From an uncultured Lachnospiraceae bacterium (GTDB lineage Bacteria > Bacillota > Clostridia > Lachnospirales > Lachnospiraceae), in the NCBI GenBank assembly GCA_937965795.1, contig CALCMD010000117.1, positions 1-36,624 on the forward strand: a DNA stretch of 36,624 nucleotides, given 5' to 3'. Position 1 is the first letter of the stretch. Every line of letters begins with the position of its first letter. Below, piece after piece: positions 25,001 to 30,261 of this stretch. Below the pieces are notes generated by a model, which had not been told where the DNA came from, made no database searches, and worked only from the letters and a program-made list of their open reading frames with translations. The position numbers and the translations under genes are program-made.

Positions 25001-25984
25001 GAAAACAGCTTTAAGAATGCAGCGACGATTACAGAAATCGAAGAGGCTCTGACACAGATCCGGGCAGCGAAGGCCGGGCTTGTGAAAGCGGCGGAAGCGG
25101 CAGAAGCAGAGAGAAAAGCGGCAAAGGAAAATCTGGACGCAGCCCTTGTAAAAACGGAAGCCGTTTATCAGGCAGGACAGAAGGATTATACACAGGCAAG
25201 CTGGGATGCTTATGTAAAGGCATATCAGGCGGCAAAGGCGGCGGATGACACGACAGACGCAAAGACTTTAAAGCAGCTTCTGGAAGCTCTGAATACGGCA
25301 GAAAAGAACCTTCAGACGAATCAGACAGCAGAGGATGCAGAAAGAAAAGCGGCAAAGGAAAATCTGGACGTAGCCCTTGCGAAAACGGAAGTCGTTTACC
25401 AGGCAGGACAGAAGGACTATACACAGGCAAGCTGGGATGCTTATGTGAAAGCATATCAGGCGGCAAAAGCGGCAAATGACGCGACGGACGCAAAGACTTT
25501 GAATCAGCTTCTGATCAATCTGAATACGGCGGAGAAAAATCTGAAAAAGGCCACTGACACAGTGATACCGGTAGGAAGCGGACGCTATCAGGTGACAGAT
25601 GAAAAGCAGAAGACTGCAAAGCTTGTCGGCGTAAAAAATAAAAAGGCAGTAAAATTAAGTGTTCCGGCAACCGTTAAAATCTCCGGTGAGACCTACAAAG
25701 TCACGGAGATTGGCGATAAGGTCATGAAAGGAAACAGCAAACTGAAAAAGGTTATTCTCGGTTCCAATGTTTCCAAAATCGGAAAACAGGCATTTATGGG
25801 CTGCAAGAATCTGAAAAGCGTGCAGCTAAAAGGAAAGGCTTTAAATACCATAAAAACAGGCGCCTTTAAGAAAACATCCGCTAAAATGACAGTAAGCGCA
25901 AAGAAGCTGAATAAGAAACAGAAAGCAGCTCTGCTTAAGAAACTGCGAAAAGCGGGCGCTGGAAAGAAAGTAAAGGTAAAATAA
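22076..25984 (+). CDS. secreted CBM40-like/SGNH esterase with FIVAR and BspA-like repeats
   Basis: This 1302-residue exported protein is probably a sialoglycan O-acetylesterase. Order of modules, counted from ATG 22076: signal peptide 1-36 ending AQA; a sialidase N-terminal, lectin-like (CBM40) domain about 75-270; a degenerate SGNH fold about 287-467 (TWLFTGGTE, SPAGHQ); a beta-sandwich linker; a complete SGNH hydrolase about 605-825 with Ser616 in GDSITHG, Asn683 in GTND, and Asp801/His804 in DNVHPNG; a second beta-sandwich; a helical segment and two near-identical 77-residue FIVAR repeats; and a BspA-like leucine-rich end, very Lys-rich. No LPXTG sorting motif is present. ATG 22037 is an alternative start, but AGAGGAA favours 22076. 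The substrate is inferred from the lectin domain. Confidence 0.85.
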   Translation: MRLDMKMRKKIISLGLAFGLAATSVPLWQMPITAQAAEEVVIERTERAAVTLASVREEARAVYAASKKALDIDLSKETFNGTGVDYSGNADYISVLNNLRTGSDDQTVIIRFKTTQTGSALLFGAGTGDKTDGTDMVIGLLNGNVRIAPRSDVSGLIGTFSSATLNDGNYHTMALSFLPSKAKTENNLRIVIDGGTDIYGTNQYASTWYQRFVPGFNQRSDVAYSALKIGASGFKISDKEAMAALEGSVDFVTVINKAYTVQELQQITASDRAEYDSFGVMTASGSRNTWLFTGGTEGVADFKTSGTTRNFVGLFEDNLRAGGSYVERSRFVFNTAKRNADVATVLEKYDTMIAPYGTKAVGIIVGAADYTKGTDGIPAFKTALKALVDRIYEDDKIPFIITPYPSTSAGAAGQIAAYVEAINEVSAKRTRVVNISGLASDLVQADGSLSPAGHQTVANQVKSTLGIGGATNFNFQLQGGSYVVGKKADAAAAVEVTAGTDSVQVQVEPSSISGSSAKLSYVLTDTKGQKISGSVAAGQTAFSISGLKQGEAYVLDVCDESRGEVKEAYQPVSITVLDGEKGVSQEHRDGNVSVNEKIQKLLTSEKPVTYLFMGDSITHGIVTQGYDNVPQMFAKYLDEIGRTDDVVLNTGVSNATIATTLAQINTRLEQHNPDVVMIMLGTNDTSVRGENTVAANGNASTNGITVEQFKDRYKELVRKIHENNAESSVVLRVPCEMIGDSAHSGYEAKFEAIYDVASEMREEIPGLNIVVVNHRQEWLDYRNNVRNDNISRTGAYGWLVDNVHPNGRGNMSMFQQIIKELGMYVPTSELANYEYALADWTGTSGIAAEVTRREARASFDMSALSGYTNGLKNVTLTLTADGVSVSRTAEYAENGTVSVDGLDAGKTYTATVTGKDAVDSKEITFNTTLTQDSNLSATEAEKKELADSIAEAKTFDTSAYPEEVRKAYEAEIQRIENSFKNAATITEIEEALTQIRAAKAGLVKAAEAAEAERKAAKENLDAALVKTEAVYQAGQKDYTQASWDAYVKAYQAAKAADDTTDAKTLKQLLEALNTAEKNLQTNQTAEDAERKAAKENLDVALAKTEVVYQAGQKDYTQASWDAYVKAYQAAKAANDATDAKTLNQLLINLNTAEKNLKKATDTVIPVGSGRYQVTDEKQKTAKLVGVKNKKAVKLSVPATVKISGETYKVTEIGDKVMKGNSKLKKVILGSNVSKIGKQAFMGCKNLKSVQLKGKALNTIKTGAFKKTSAKMTVSAKKLNKKQKAALLKKLRKAGAGKKVKVK
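25112..25559 (+). repeat. tandem FIVAR-coding repeat, 231-bp period
   Basis: Two copies starting at 25112 and 25343 begin with the same run (AGAAAAGCGGCAAAGGAAAA) and stay nearly identical for most of 231 bases. The high DNA identity suggests recent duplication, so copy number may vary between strains. The repeats lie inside the large surface-protein gene. Confidence 0.85.
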
Positions 25985-25998
25985 GAAATGATGCAAGG

Positions 25999-26030
25999 CA
26001 GGGCGTCCCGAAAGCGGGGCGTCCTGTTGC
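25999..26030 (+). terminator. terminator after the large surface-protein gene
   Basis: CAGGGCGTCCCG at 25999-26010 pairs with CGGGGCGTCCTG at 26015-26026 across an AAAG loop, with two G-U pairs. The following T-tract (TTGCTTTG) is imperfect. Confidence 0.65.
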
Positions 26031-26075
26031 TTTGTCAAAGGCTGAAAGAAGAGGACAGAAATTGTATACTTATGG

Positions 26076-26104
26076 TTGACAATATATATTATATATCATA
26101 TAAT
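26076..26104 (+). promoter_or_regulatory. consensus sigma-A promoter with AT-rich dyad, likely PadR operator
   Basis: TTGACA (26076-26081) and TATAAT (26099-26104) match the consensus exactly, with a 17-base spacer. The spacer is an AT dyad (ATATATATTATATAT) next to ATATCATATAATAT. Such a strong promoter usually needs repression, and PadR proteins commonly bind dyads in their own promoters. Confidence 0.8.
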
Positions 26105-26148
26105 ATTAAAAACAAAACAATATGGAATGGTTGTCAGGAGGTGATGCA

Positions 26149-26472
26149 ATGGTATTCAATACAGGCGCAGCATTGTTGGATGCCATCGTACTCGCTGTGG
26201 TCTCAAAAGAAGAAGAAGGTACTTACGGGTATCGCATAACGCAGGACGTGCGTCTGGCGCTTGAGGTTTCGGAGTCTACACTGTATCCGGTGCTGCGGCG
26301 GCTCCAGAAGGATGATTGCCTGGAGGTATATGACAGAGAGTTCGGAGGACGAAACCGCCGCTATTATAAGATCACGGAGAAAGGCAGGGTACAGTTAAAC
26401 CTGTATATGGCAGAGTGGAGGGAATATTCTTCAAAAATTTCCAGAATATTTACAGGAGGGACAATCGCATGA
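26149..26472 (+). CDS. PadR-family transcriptional repressor
   Basis: This 107-residue protein has a winged helix-turn-helix: LLDAIVLAVVSKEEEGTYGYRITQDV, then the recognition region VSESTLYPVLRRLQKDDCLEVY, the wing GGRNRRYYKITEKG, and a short C-terminal dimer helix. It is a small PadR (subfamily 2-like). ATG 26149 was chosen for its full AGGAGGTGA ribosome binding site; ATG 26122 lacks one. The stop overlaps the next start as ATGA. It probably represses its own operon, which encodes envelope proteins and ends with PspC, so the inducing signal may be envelope stress or a membrane-active compound. That signal is inference. Confidence 0.92.
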   Translation: MVFNTGAALLDAIVLAVVSKEEEGTYGYRITQDVRLALEVSESTLYPVLRRLQKDDCLEVYDREFGGRNRRYYKITEKGRVQLNLYMAEWREYSSKISRIFTGGTIA

Positions 26473-27221
26473 GTCGAGCGGAATATATGGAACAACTGGC
26501 TTATCTTTTGCAGGATGTTTCTGAACAGGAGAGAGAGGAGGCGCTTGCCTGGTATGAAGCCTATTTTGATGAGGCGGGGCCGGAGCAGGAGGCAAAGGTG
26601 ATACAGGAACTGGGCAGCCCGGAGAAAATCGCGGCCATGATCAAAGACGGCCTGAACGGAGGCAATGAGGAGGCTGGCGAATATACGGACGCGGGCTACC
26701 GGGACGAACGTTTTCGGGAGGATAATAAGGTGCCGGAGCCACGGACGATACATTTGCAGGAAGAAAAGGATGCGGACAATTCCTGTCATGTTTCAGAAAC
26801 CGGGAAGAAAGGGAAACGCAGCCGGGGCGAAGTTCTGCTGATTCTTATGCTCTGTGTTCTTGCAATCCCGGTTCTTTTCCGAATCGTGAAAGGTATTTTT
26901 GGAGCAATTTTCGGTTTGATTGGAGGCGTTTTCGGGCTGTTGTTCGGAATCATTGGCGCGATCCTTGCACTTGCCATTGTGATTCCCGTCTGTGTTGTTG
27001 TGGCGGTAATCTGCGGAATCGTGTGTATCGGCATTGGAATTGCACAGATATTTCTGTCACCAGGCGTCGGTTTTTTATTGTTGGGAGGCGGATTTCTGGC
27101 GCTGACGGTGGGAATCCTGCTGCTGATCGTGTGTGTCTGTGTATTTCAGAAAGTGATTCCGTGGGCGGTACGTACAGTCGTGGGATTTTTCAGAAGAATT
27201 TTTAAAGTGAGGGAGGCATAG
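26469..27221 (+). CDS. DUF1700 (HAAS-type) membrane protein
   Basis: This 250-residue protein begins with MSRAEYMEQLAYLLQDVSEQEREEALAWYEAYFDEAGPE, the helical DUF1700/HAAS signature. An acidic linker of about 60 residues follows, then a Gly/Ile-rich hydrophobic region (about 130-235) with three or four membrane helices. The start is the ATGA overlap with padR, with ACAGGAGGGAC upstream. DUF1700 genes typically lie between a PadR regulator and a DUF4097 protein, as here. The domain is thought to act in signalling linked to PadR or sigma systems, but the mechanism is not established. Confidence 0.88.
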   Translation: MSRAEYMEQLAYLLQDVSEQEREEALAWYEAYFDEAGPEQEAKVIQELGSPEKIAAMIKDGLNGGNEEAGEYTDAGYRDERFREDNKVPEPRTIHLQEEKDADNSCHVSETGKKGKRSRGEVLLILMLCVLAIPVLFRIVKGIFGAIFGLIGGVFGLLFGIIGAILALAIVIPVCVVVAVICGIVCIGIGIAQIFLSPGVGFLLLGGGFLALTVGILLLIVCVCVFQKVIPWAVRTVVGFFRRIFKVREA

Positions 27222-27224
27222 GGG

Positions 27225-27974
27225 ATGAAAAAGTTTACGAAGGTCTGCCTGATTCTTGCAGCGATACTGGCTGTGCTGGGAATTTCTTTCTGTATCGTAA
27301 GTGTCGCCGTGGGAGTGGATTTCAGAGATTTGAGAAAATTGGCGTTTTATGAGCGGCTGGATCAGAAAACAGATCAAAAAGCACAGCCGGAGGGCAAGGA
27401 GTTTCAAAAAGACTTTACAGGAATACGGAAGCTGGAGCTGGAGCTTGGGATTACGGATATGAATATTGTAAACAGCGCAGATGACCAGATACACGTGTAT
27501 GGTTCGAATCTGGACAGTTCTTTCCAATGCCGGAAAGACGAAGATACGCTGGAGATTGAAAGCAAAAGAAGTTTCCGGCTCTCCGGAAACCAGAGTGATC
27601 TCATCACTCTGGAAGTGCCTGAGAGAATGGTATTTGAAGAAGTGGAGCTGAATATAGGAATGGGCAGTCTGAATGCGGAGATACTAAACAGCAGGAAACT
27701 GGACATTGAATGCGGAGTCGGGAGTGTCGTAATCAGCGGAAGAGTGGAAGAGACGTGTGAGATCGAGTGCGGGGTCGGCGAAGTAACGCTGAATCTGGAC
27801 AATGGAGAAGAAGATTTTAACTATCAGGTAGAATGCGGAATCGGAAGCGTGACTTTGGGAGAAAACAGTTACAGCGGCATTTCGAAGGAAAAGGAGATAA
27901 ACAACCAGGCGGACAGTACGATGTCGGTGGAATGTGGAATGGGTAATGTAATGGTTACTTTTAATAAGGAATAG
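27225..27974 (+). CDS. DUF4097 beta-helix surface protein
   Basis: This 249-residue protein has an N-terminal membrane anchor (VCLILAAILAVLGISFCIVSVAVGV) and a DUF4097 beta-repeat domain. The C-terminal half shows four regularly spaced ECG-x-G turns: ECGVGSV, ECGVGEV, ECGIGSV and ECGMGNV. These look like successive rungs of a beta-helix with stacked cysteines. It starts 3 bases after the DUF1700 gene. It probably sits on the outer membrane face and acts with its PadR/DUF1700 partners. No biochemical function is known to me. Confidence 0.88.
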   Translation: MKKFTKVCLILAAILAVLGISFCIVSVAVGVDFRDLRKLAFYERLDQKTDQKAQPEGKEFQKDFTGIRKLELELGITDMNIVNSADDQIHVYGSNLDSSFQCRKDEDTLEIESKRSFRLSGNQSDLITLEVPERMVFEEVELNIGMGSLNAEILNSRKLDIECGVGSVVISGRVEETCEIECGVGEVTLNLDNGEEDFNYQVECGIGSVTLGENSYSGISKEKEINNQADSTMSVECGMGNVMVTFNKE

Positions 27975-27989
27975 AAAAGGAGAATGAAT

Positions 27990-28172
27990 ATGCAAAAGAA
28001 ATTGTACAAATCAAGGGAAAATCAGATTCTCTGCGGCGTATGCGGAGGGATTGGGGAATATTTAAATATTGACCCGACGCTGATTCGTTTGCTGCTGGTA
28101 CTGCTTGGATGCACAACCACAGGAATCATCATTTACATTGTGGCGGCGATTATCATCCCATATGAATATTAA
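27990..28172 (+). CDS. PspC-domain envelope stress protein
   Basis: This 60-residue protein matches the PspC domain: KLYKSRENQILCGVCGGIGEYLNIDPTLIRLL, then one hydrophobic helix LLVLLGCTTTGIIIYIVAAIIIP. PspC proteins sense or stabilise the membrane and partner with phage-shock or LiaI-like systems. ATG 27990 was chosen because AAAGGAG lies 7 bases away; ATG 27984 has a 1-base gap. It is the last gene of the PadR operon. No terminator is seen directly after it, but a strongly folded element starts at its stop codon. Confidence 0.92.
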   Translation: MQKKLYKSRENQILCGVCGGIGEYLNIDPTLIRLLLVLLGCTTTGIIIYIVAAIIIPYEY

Positions 28173-28358
28173 TGATGCCAGGGTCAAAAGTCAAATTCCA
28201 CGTTGTGCTTGCACATAAGTGGAAGATTGACTTTATGAGCCGCCCCCAAATGAGGATAAAAGTGGGGCGTAAGCCTCACGATATCCGAATTTGGGGCAGG
28301 ATTGTGGAAGCACGAAGTGCGGAGCAATCCGTATGGCATCTTTTGACCTCAATATCAT
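28172..28358. repeat. 187-bp structured inverted-repeat element
   Basis: ATGATGCCAGGGTCAAAAG at 28172-28190 is an imperfect inverted copy (14/19) of CTTTTGACCTCAATATCAT at 28340-28358. Three hairpins lie inside: AAGTCAAATTCCAC (28189-28202) with GTGGAAGATTGACTT (28219-28233); CCCCAAAT (28244) with ATTTGGGG (28289); and GGATTG..GCAC with GTGC..CAATCC (28299-28330). A 63-codon frame crosses it but looks spurious. It fits a non-autonomous repeat or a structured RNA; no target duplication was found. Confidence 0.7.
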
Positions 28359-28381
28359 TTTAATACCACTTTTTTGATTTT

Positions 28382-28412
28382 TGTATAAACATAAAAAAGC
28401 CAGGCCATACTC
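28382..28412 (+). promoter_or_regulatory. candidate sigma-G (forespore) promoter of the SASP-like gene
   Basis: TGTATA at 28382-28387 and CATACTC at 28406-28412 are 18 bases apart. They match the Bacillus sigma-G pattern (TGMATA, CATAMTA) at 5/6 and 6/7 positions. A forespore promoter is what an ssp gene should have. An inverted repeat, AGGCCATaCTCC with GGAGcATGGCCT (28402-28441), overlaps the -10 and the ribosome binding site. Confidence 0.6.
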
Positions 28413-28444
28413 CAGAAAAAGAGCAGAAAGGAGCATGGCCTGTT

Positions 28445-28654
28445 ATGTCTAAAAAAGAAAAGAAAATAGACCTGGAAAATCTCACACCGGAGGAGCAGCT
28501 CAAATATGAGATTGCGGAAGAACTGGGGCTTTTGGAACGGGTGCTGGATAGCGGCTGGAAATCTTTGTCGGCAAAGGAAACAGGACGTATCGGCGGCATG
28601 ATGACTAGAAGGAAAAAGCAGATGAAGGCGGATGCGTTGGAAAAAACGTTTTGA
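28445..28654 (+). CDS. small acid-soluble spore protein, alpha/beta-type, divergent
   Basis: This 69-residue protein shows both conserved SASP blocks. LKYEIAEELGLLERV (19-33) contains the E-I-A-x-E germination-protease site. LSAKETGRIGGMMTRRKKQM (41-60) corresponds to the S-x-G-x-VGG-x-ITKRLV DNA-binding region. Such proteins coat forespore DNA and are degraded at germination by GPR, which is encoded 1.6 kb downstream. It differs from typical members in an acidic/basic N-terminus, a GMM in place of GE-I, and lack of the usual LV ending. The ribosome binding site is AAAGGAG. I infer SASP function from motifs alone. Confidence 0.82.
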   Translation: MSKKEKKIDLENLTPEEQLKYEIAEELGLLERVLDSGWKSLSAKETGRIGGMMTRRKKQMKADALEKTF

Positions 28655-28660
28655 TCTTCG

Positions 28661-28689
28661 TTTACTATTTTGTACATTCATGATACAAT
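28661..28689 (+). promoter_or_regulatory. sigma-A promoter of holA
   Basis: TTTACT at 28661-28666 and TACAAT at 28684-28689 have a 17-base spacer and lie about 38 bases before the chosen holA start. holA is thus expressed separately from the spore gene just upstream. Confidence 0.7.
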
Positions 28690-28727
28690 GACAGTACAGA
28701 TGAGCAGATATGGTACGGGAGGACAGG

Positions 28728-29711
28728 ATGAAAAATCTGAAAGAAGATTTGGAAAGCGGAAATATAAAAAGAGTTTATCTTCTGTATGGAGAAGAGACAT
28801 ATCTGAAAAACCTTTATAAAAACAAACTGAAAAGCGCCGTTCTCCCGTCAGGAGATACGATGAATCTGTCCGTTTATGAAGGAAAGGGCATCCATGTCAG
28901 AGAAGTGATCGCTCAGGCAGAAACGATGCCCTTCTTTGCGGACAGGCGCCTGATTCTGATTGAAAACAGCGGATTTTTTAAAAATGCGTCCCCGGAGCTT
29001 GCAGAATACATACCACAGATACCGGAGGGGACCTATATGGTCTTTGCCGAGGATGAAGTGGACCGGAGGGGGAAGCTTTACAAGGCGGTAAAAAACGTGG
29101 GGCGCGTGGTGGAGCTGAATCGCCAGGATGACAGGACCCTGGCAAACTGGGTGCTGCGCGCGCTGCGCAAGGAGAAAAAGAATATCACATCTTCTACTAT
29201 GGAGCTGTTTCTCACCCGGACGGGCAATGATATGGAACGGATTCAGAAAGAACTGGAAAAATTGCTGTGTTATACGATGGGGCGTGATGTGATCACTTCG
29301 GAGGACGTGGAGGAAATCTGTACGGTCCGCACGGAAAATAAGATCTTTGATATGATCAATGCAATTGCAGAAAAGAAGCAGAAGCGGGCGCTGGATCTTT
29401 ATTATGATCTGTTATCCCTGAAAGAGCCTCCTATGCGTATCCTGTATCTGATTACGAGGCAGTTCAATCTTCTAATGCAGGTGAAAGAGATGCTGGCGCA
29501 GGGATTTGATCAGAATCTGATCGCACAGAATCTGAAAGTACAGAGCTTTGTTGTCCGGAATTGTGCAAGGCAGGCAAGAAGCTTTTCGGCACAAGCCCTG
29601 AAAAGCGCCGTGAGAGCTTGCGTGGATGCAGAAGAGTCTGTGAAAACAGGGCGCATGAATGATATGCTGAGCGTAGAGCTTTTGATTGTGAGATTCAGCA
29701 GCGGAAAATAA
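28728..29711 (+). CDS. holA: DNA polymerase III subunit delta
   Basis: HolA is the clamp-loader subunit that opens the beta sliding clamp. The 327-residue product begins with the delta signature RVYLLYGEETYLKNLYKNKL, has EVIAQAETMPFFADRRLILIENSGFF for the first nucleotide-binding-like domain, TRTGNDMERIQKELEKL in the linker, and the C-terminal collar domain (DLYYDLLSLKEPPMRILYLITRQFNLL). ATG 28728 was chosen because GGGAGG lies 5 bases upstream; ATG 28710 is six codons longer without a site. It converges on rpsT with a shared terminator, the usual Firmicutes arrangement. Confidence 0.94.
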   Translation: MKNLKEDLESGNIKRVYLLYGEETYLKNLYKNKLKSAVLPSGDTMNLSVYEGKGIHVREVIAQAETMPFFADRRLILIENSGFFKNASPELAEYIPQIPEGTYMVFAEDEVDRRGKLYKAVKNVGRVVELNRQDDRTLANWVLRALRKEKKNITSSTMELFLTRTGNDMERIQKELEKLLCYTMGRDVITSEDVEEICTVRTENKIFDMINAIAEKKQKRALDLYYDLLSLKEPPMRILYLITRQFNLLMQVKEMLAQGFDQNLIAQNLKVQSFVVRNCARQARSFSAQALKSAVRACVDAEESVKTGRMNDMLSVELLIVRFSSGK

Positions 29712-29718
29712 AAAAGCA

Positions 29719-29756
29719 ATAGAAAACACCAGGCTGACGGGACCTGGTGTTTTTTA
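29719..29756. terminator. bidirectional terminator between holA and rpsT
   Basis: AAAACACCAGG at 29723-29733 pairs perfectly with CCTGGTGTTTT at 29743-29753 across a 9-base loop. A-rich and T-rich flanks serve both convergent genes. Confidence 0.92.
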
Positions 29757-29772
29757 TATGTTTGTGTATTGA

Positions 29773-30036
29773 TTAAGCGATGTTGTTTACAGCTTTTGAC
29801 AAACGGGAAACTTTTCTCGCAGAAGTGTTCTTATGATAAACACCCTTTTTTGTAGCCTTATCAATAACAGAAGTAGCGTTTAATAAAGCAGCGGCAGCAG
29901 CTTCTTTATCATTTGCAGCAACAGCGGCATTTACTTTCTTGATCGCAGTCTTAACACCGGATTTGATTGCCTTATTGCGTGCAGCTTTTGTTCTGTTTAC
30001 TAAGATTCTTTTCTTTGCAGATTTGATATTAGCCAA
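29773..30036 (-). CDS. rpsT: 30S ribosomal protein S20
   Basis: S20 is a small-subunit protein that binds 16S rRNA early in assembly. The 87-residue product has ANIKSAKKRILVNRTKAARNKAIKSGVKTAIKK at the N-terminus and a Lys/Ala-rich helical rest, typical of the family. The start codon is TTG at 30036: GGAGGTG lies 6 bases upstream and the next residues are the family's ANIKSA. An upstream ATG at 30051 would add five unrelated residues and overlap the ribosome binding site. E. coli rpsT also uses UUG. A strong promoter and a hairpin leader precede it. Confidence 0.96.
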   Translation of the reverse strand: MANIKSAKKRILVNRTKAARNKAIKSGVKTAIKKVNAAVAANDKEAAAAALLNATSVIDKATKKGVYHKNTSARKVSRLSKAVNNIA

Positions 30037-30088
30037 CCTGTACACCTCCAAAATATTTTTATCATCATTTATTTAACCGTTCTTTGCC

Positions 30089-30119
30089 GCACCGAATCCG
30101 GACACGGACGTTCCGGTGC
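30089..30119 (-). promoter_or_regulatory. hairpin in the rpsT leader
   Basis: In the predicted rpsT transcript, GCACCG (30119-30114) pairs with CGGTGC (30094-30089), with extra pairing of GGA with TCC inside. It occupies the 5' third of a leader of about 90 bases. It may serve autoregulation by S20; no known leader family was recognised. Confidence 0.5.
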
Positions 30120-30133
30120 AAACATACTCATAT

Positions 30134-30162
30134 AGTTTAGCCCAACCCCATAAAGATGTCAA
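30134..30162 (-). promoter_or_regulatory. sigma-A promoter of rpsT
   Basis: Minus strand: TTGACA (30162-30157) and TAAACT (30139-30134) are separated by 17 bases. The predicted start near 30127 gives a leader of about 90 bases. Confidence 0.75.
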
Positions 30163-30184
30163 TACATATTTTGCAAAAAAGTGT

Positions 30185-30225
30185 AAAAGATAGTAACAGT
30201 GAAGGCTGAACTGTTACAAAAGATA
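30185..30225. mobile_element. 25-bp IS66-type remnant with perfect 8-bp target duplication
   Basis: The core at 30193-30217 has arms GTAACAGT and ACTGTTAC around GAAGGCTGA. AAAAGATA stands directly on both sides (30185-30192 and 30218-30225), a perfect 8-bp direct repeat. Apart from one paired change in the arms and two missing loop bases, it equals the terminal 27 bases of the 56-bp copy. It lies in the rpsT-gpr gap, 37 bases before the gpr start. Confidence 0.78.
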
Positions 30226-30261
30226 CGAGCAGGAAATCATAAAGAGAAGAAGGAGAAAGTT

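Noticed and set aside
25112..25559. Tandem repeats as a CRISPR array
   Set aside because: There are only two long units, they are coding and in frame, and no short repeats with unique spacers or cas genes are seen anywhere in the window.
28172..28363. 63-codon frame after pspC as a small protein
   Set aside because: It coincides with the inverted-repeat element, its codons are dictated by hairpins, and it lacks a ribosome binding site.
28402..28441. AGGCCAT/ATGGCCT hairpin as a translational switch for the SASP-like gene
   Set aside because: The left arm overlaps the predicted sigma-G -10 box, so it would lie upstream of the transcript start. It could matter only for a longer read-through transcript.
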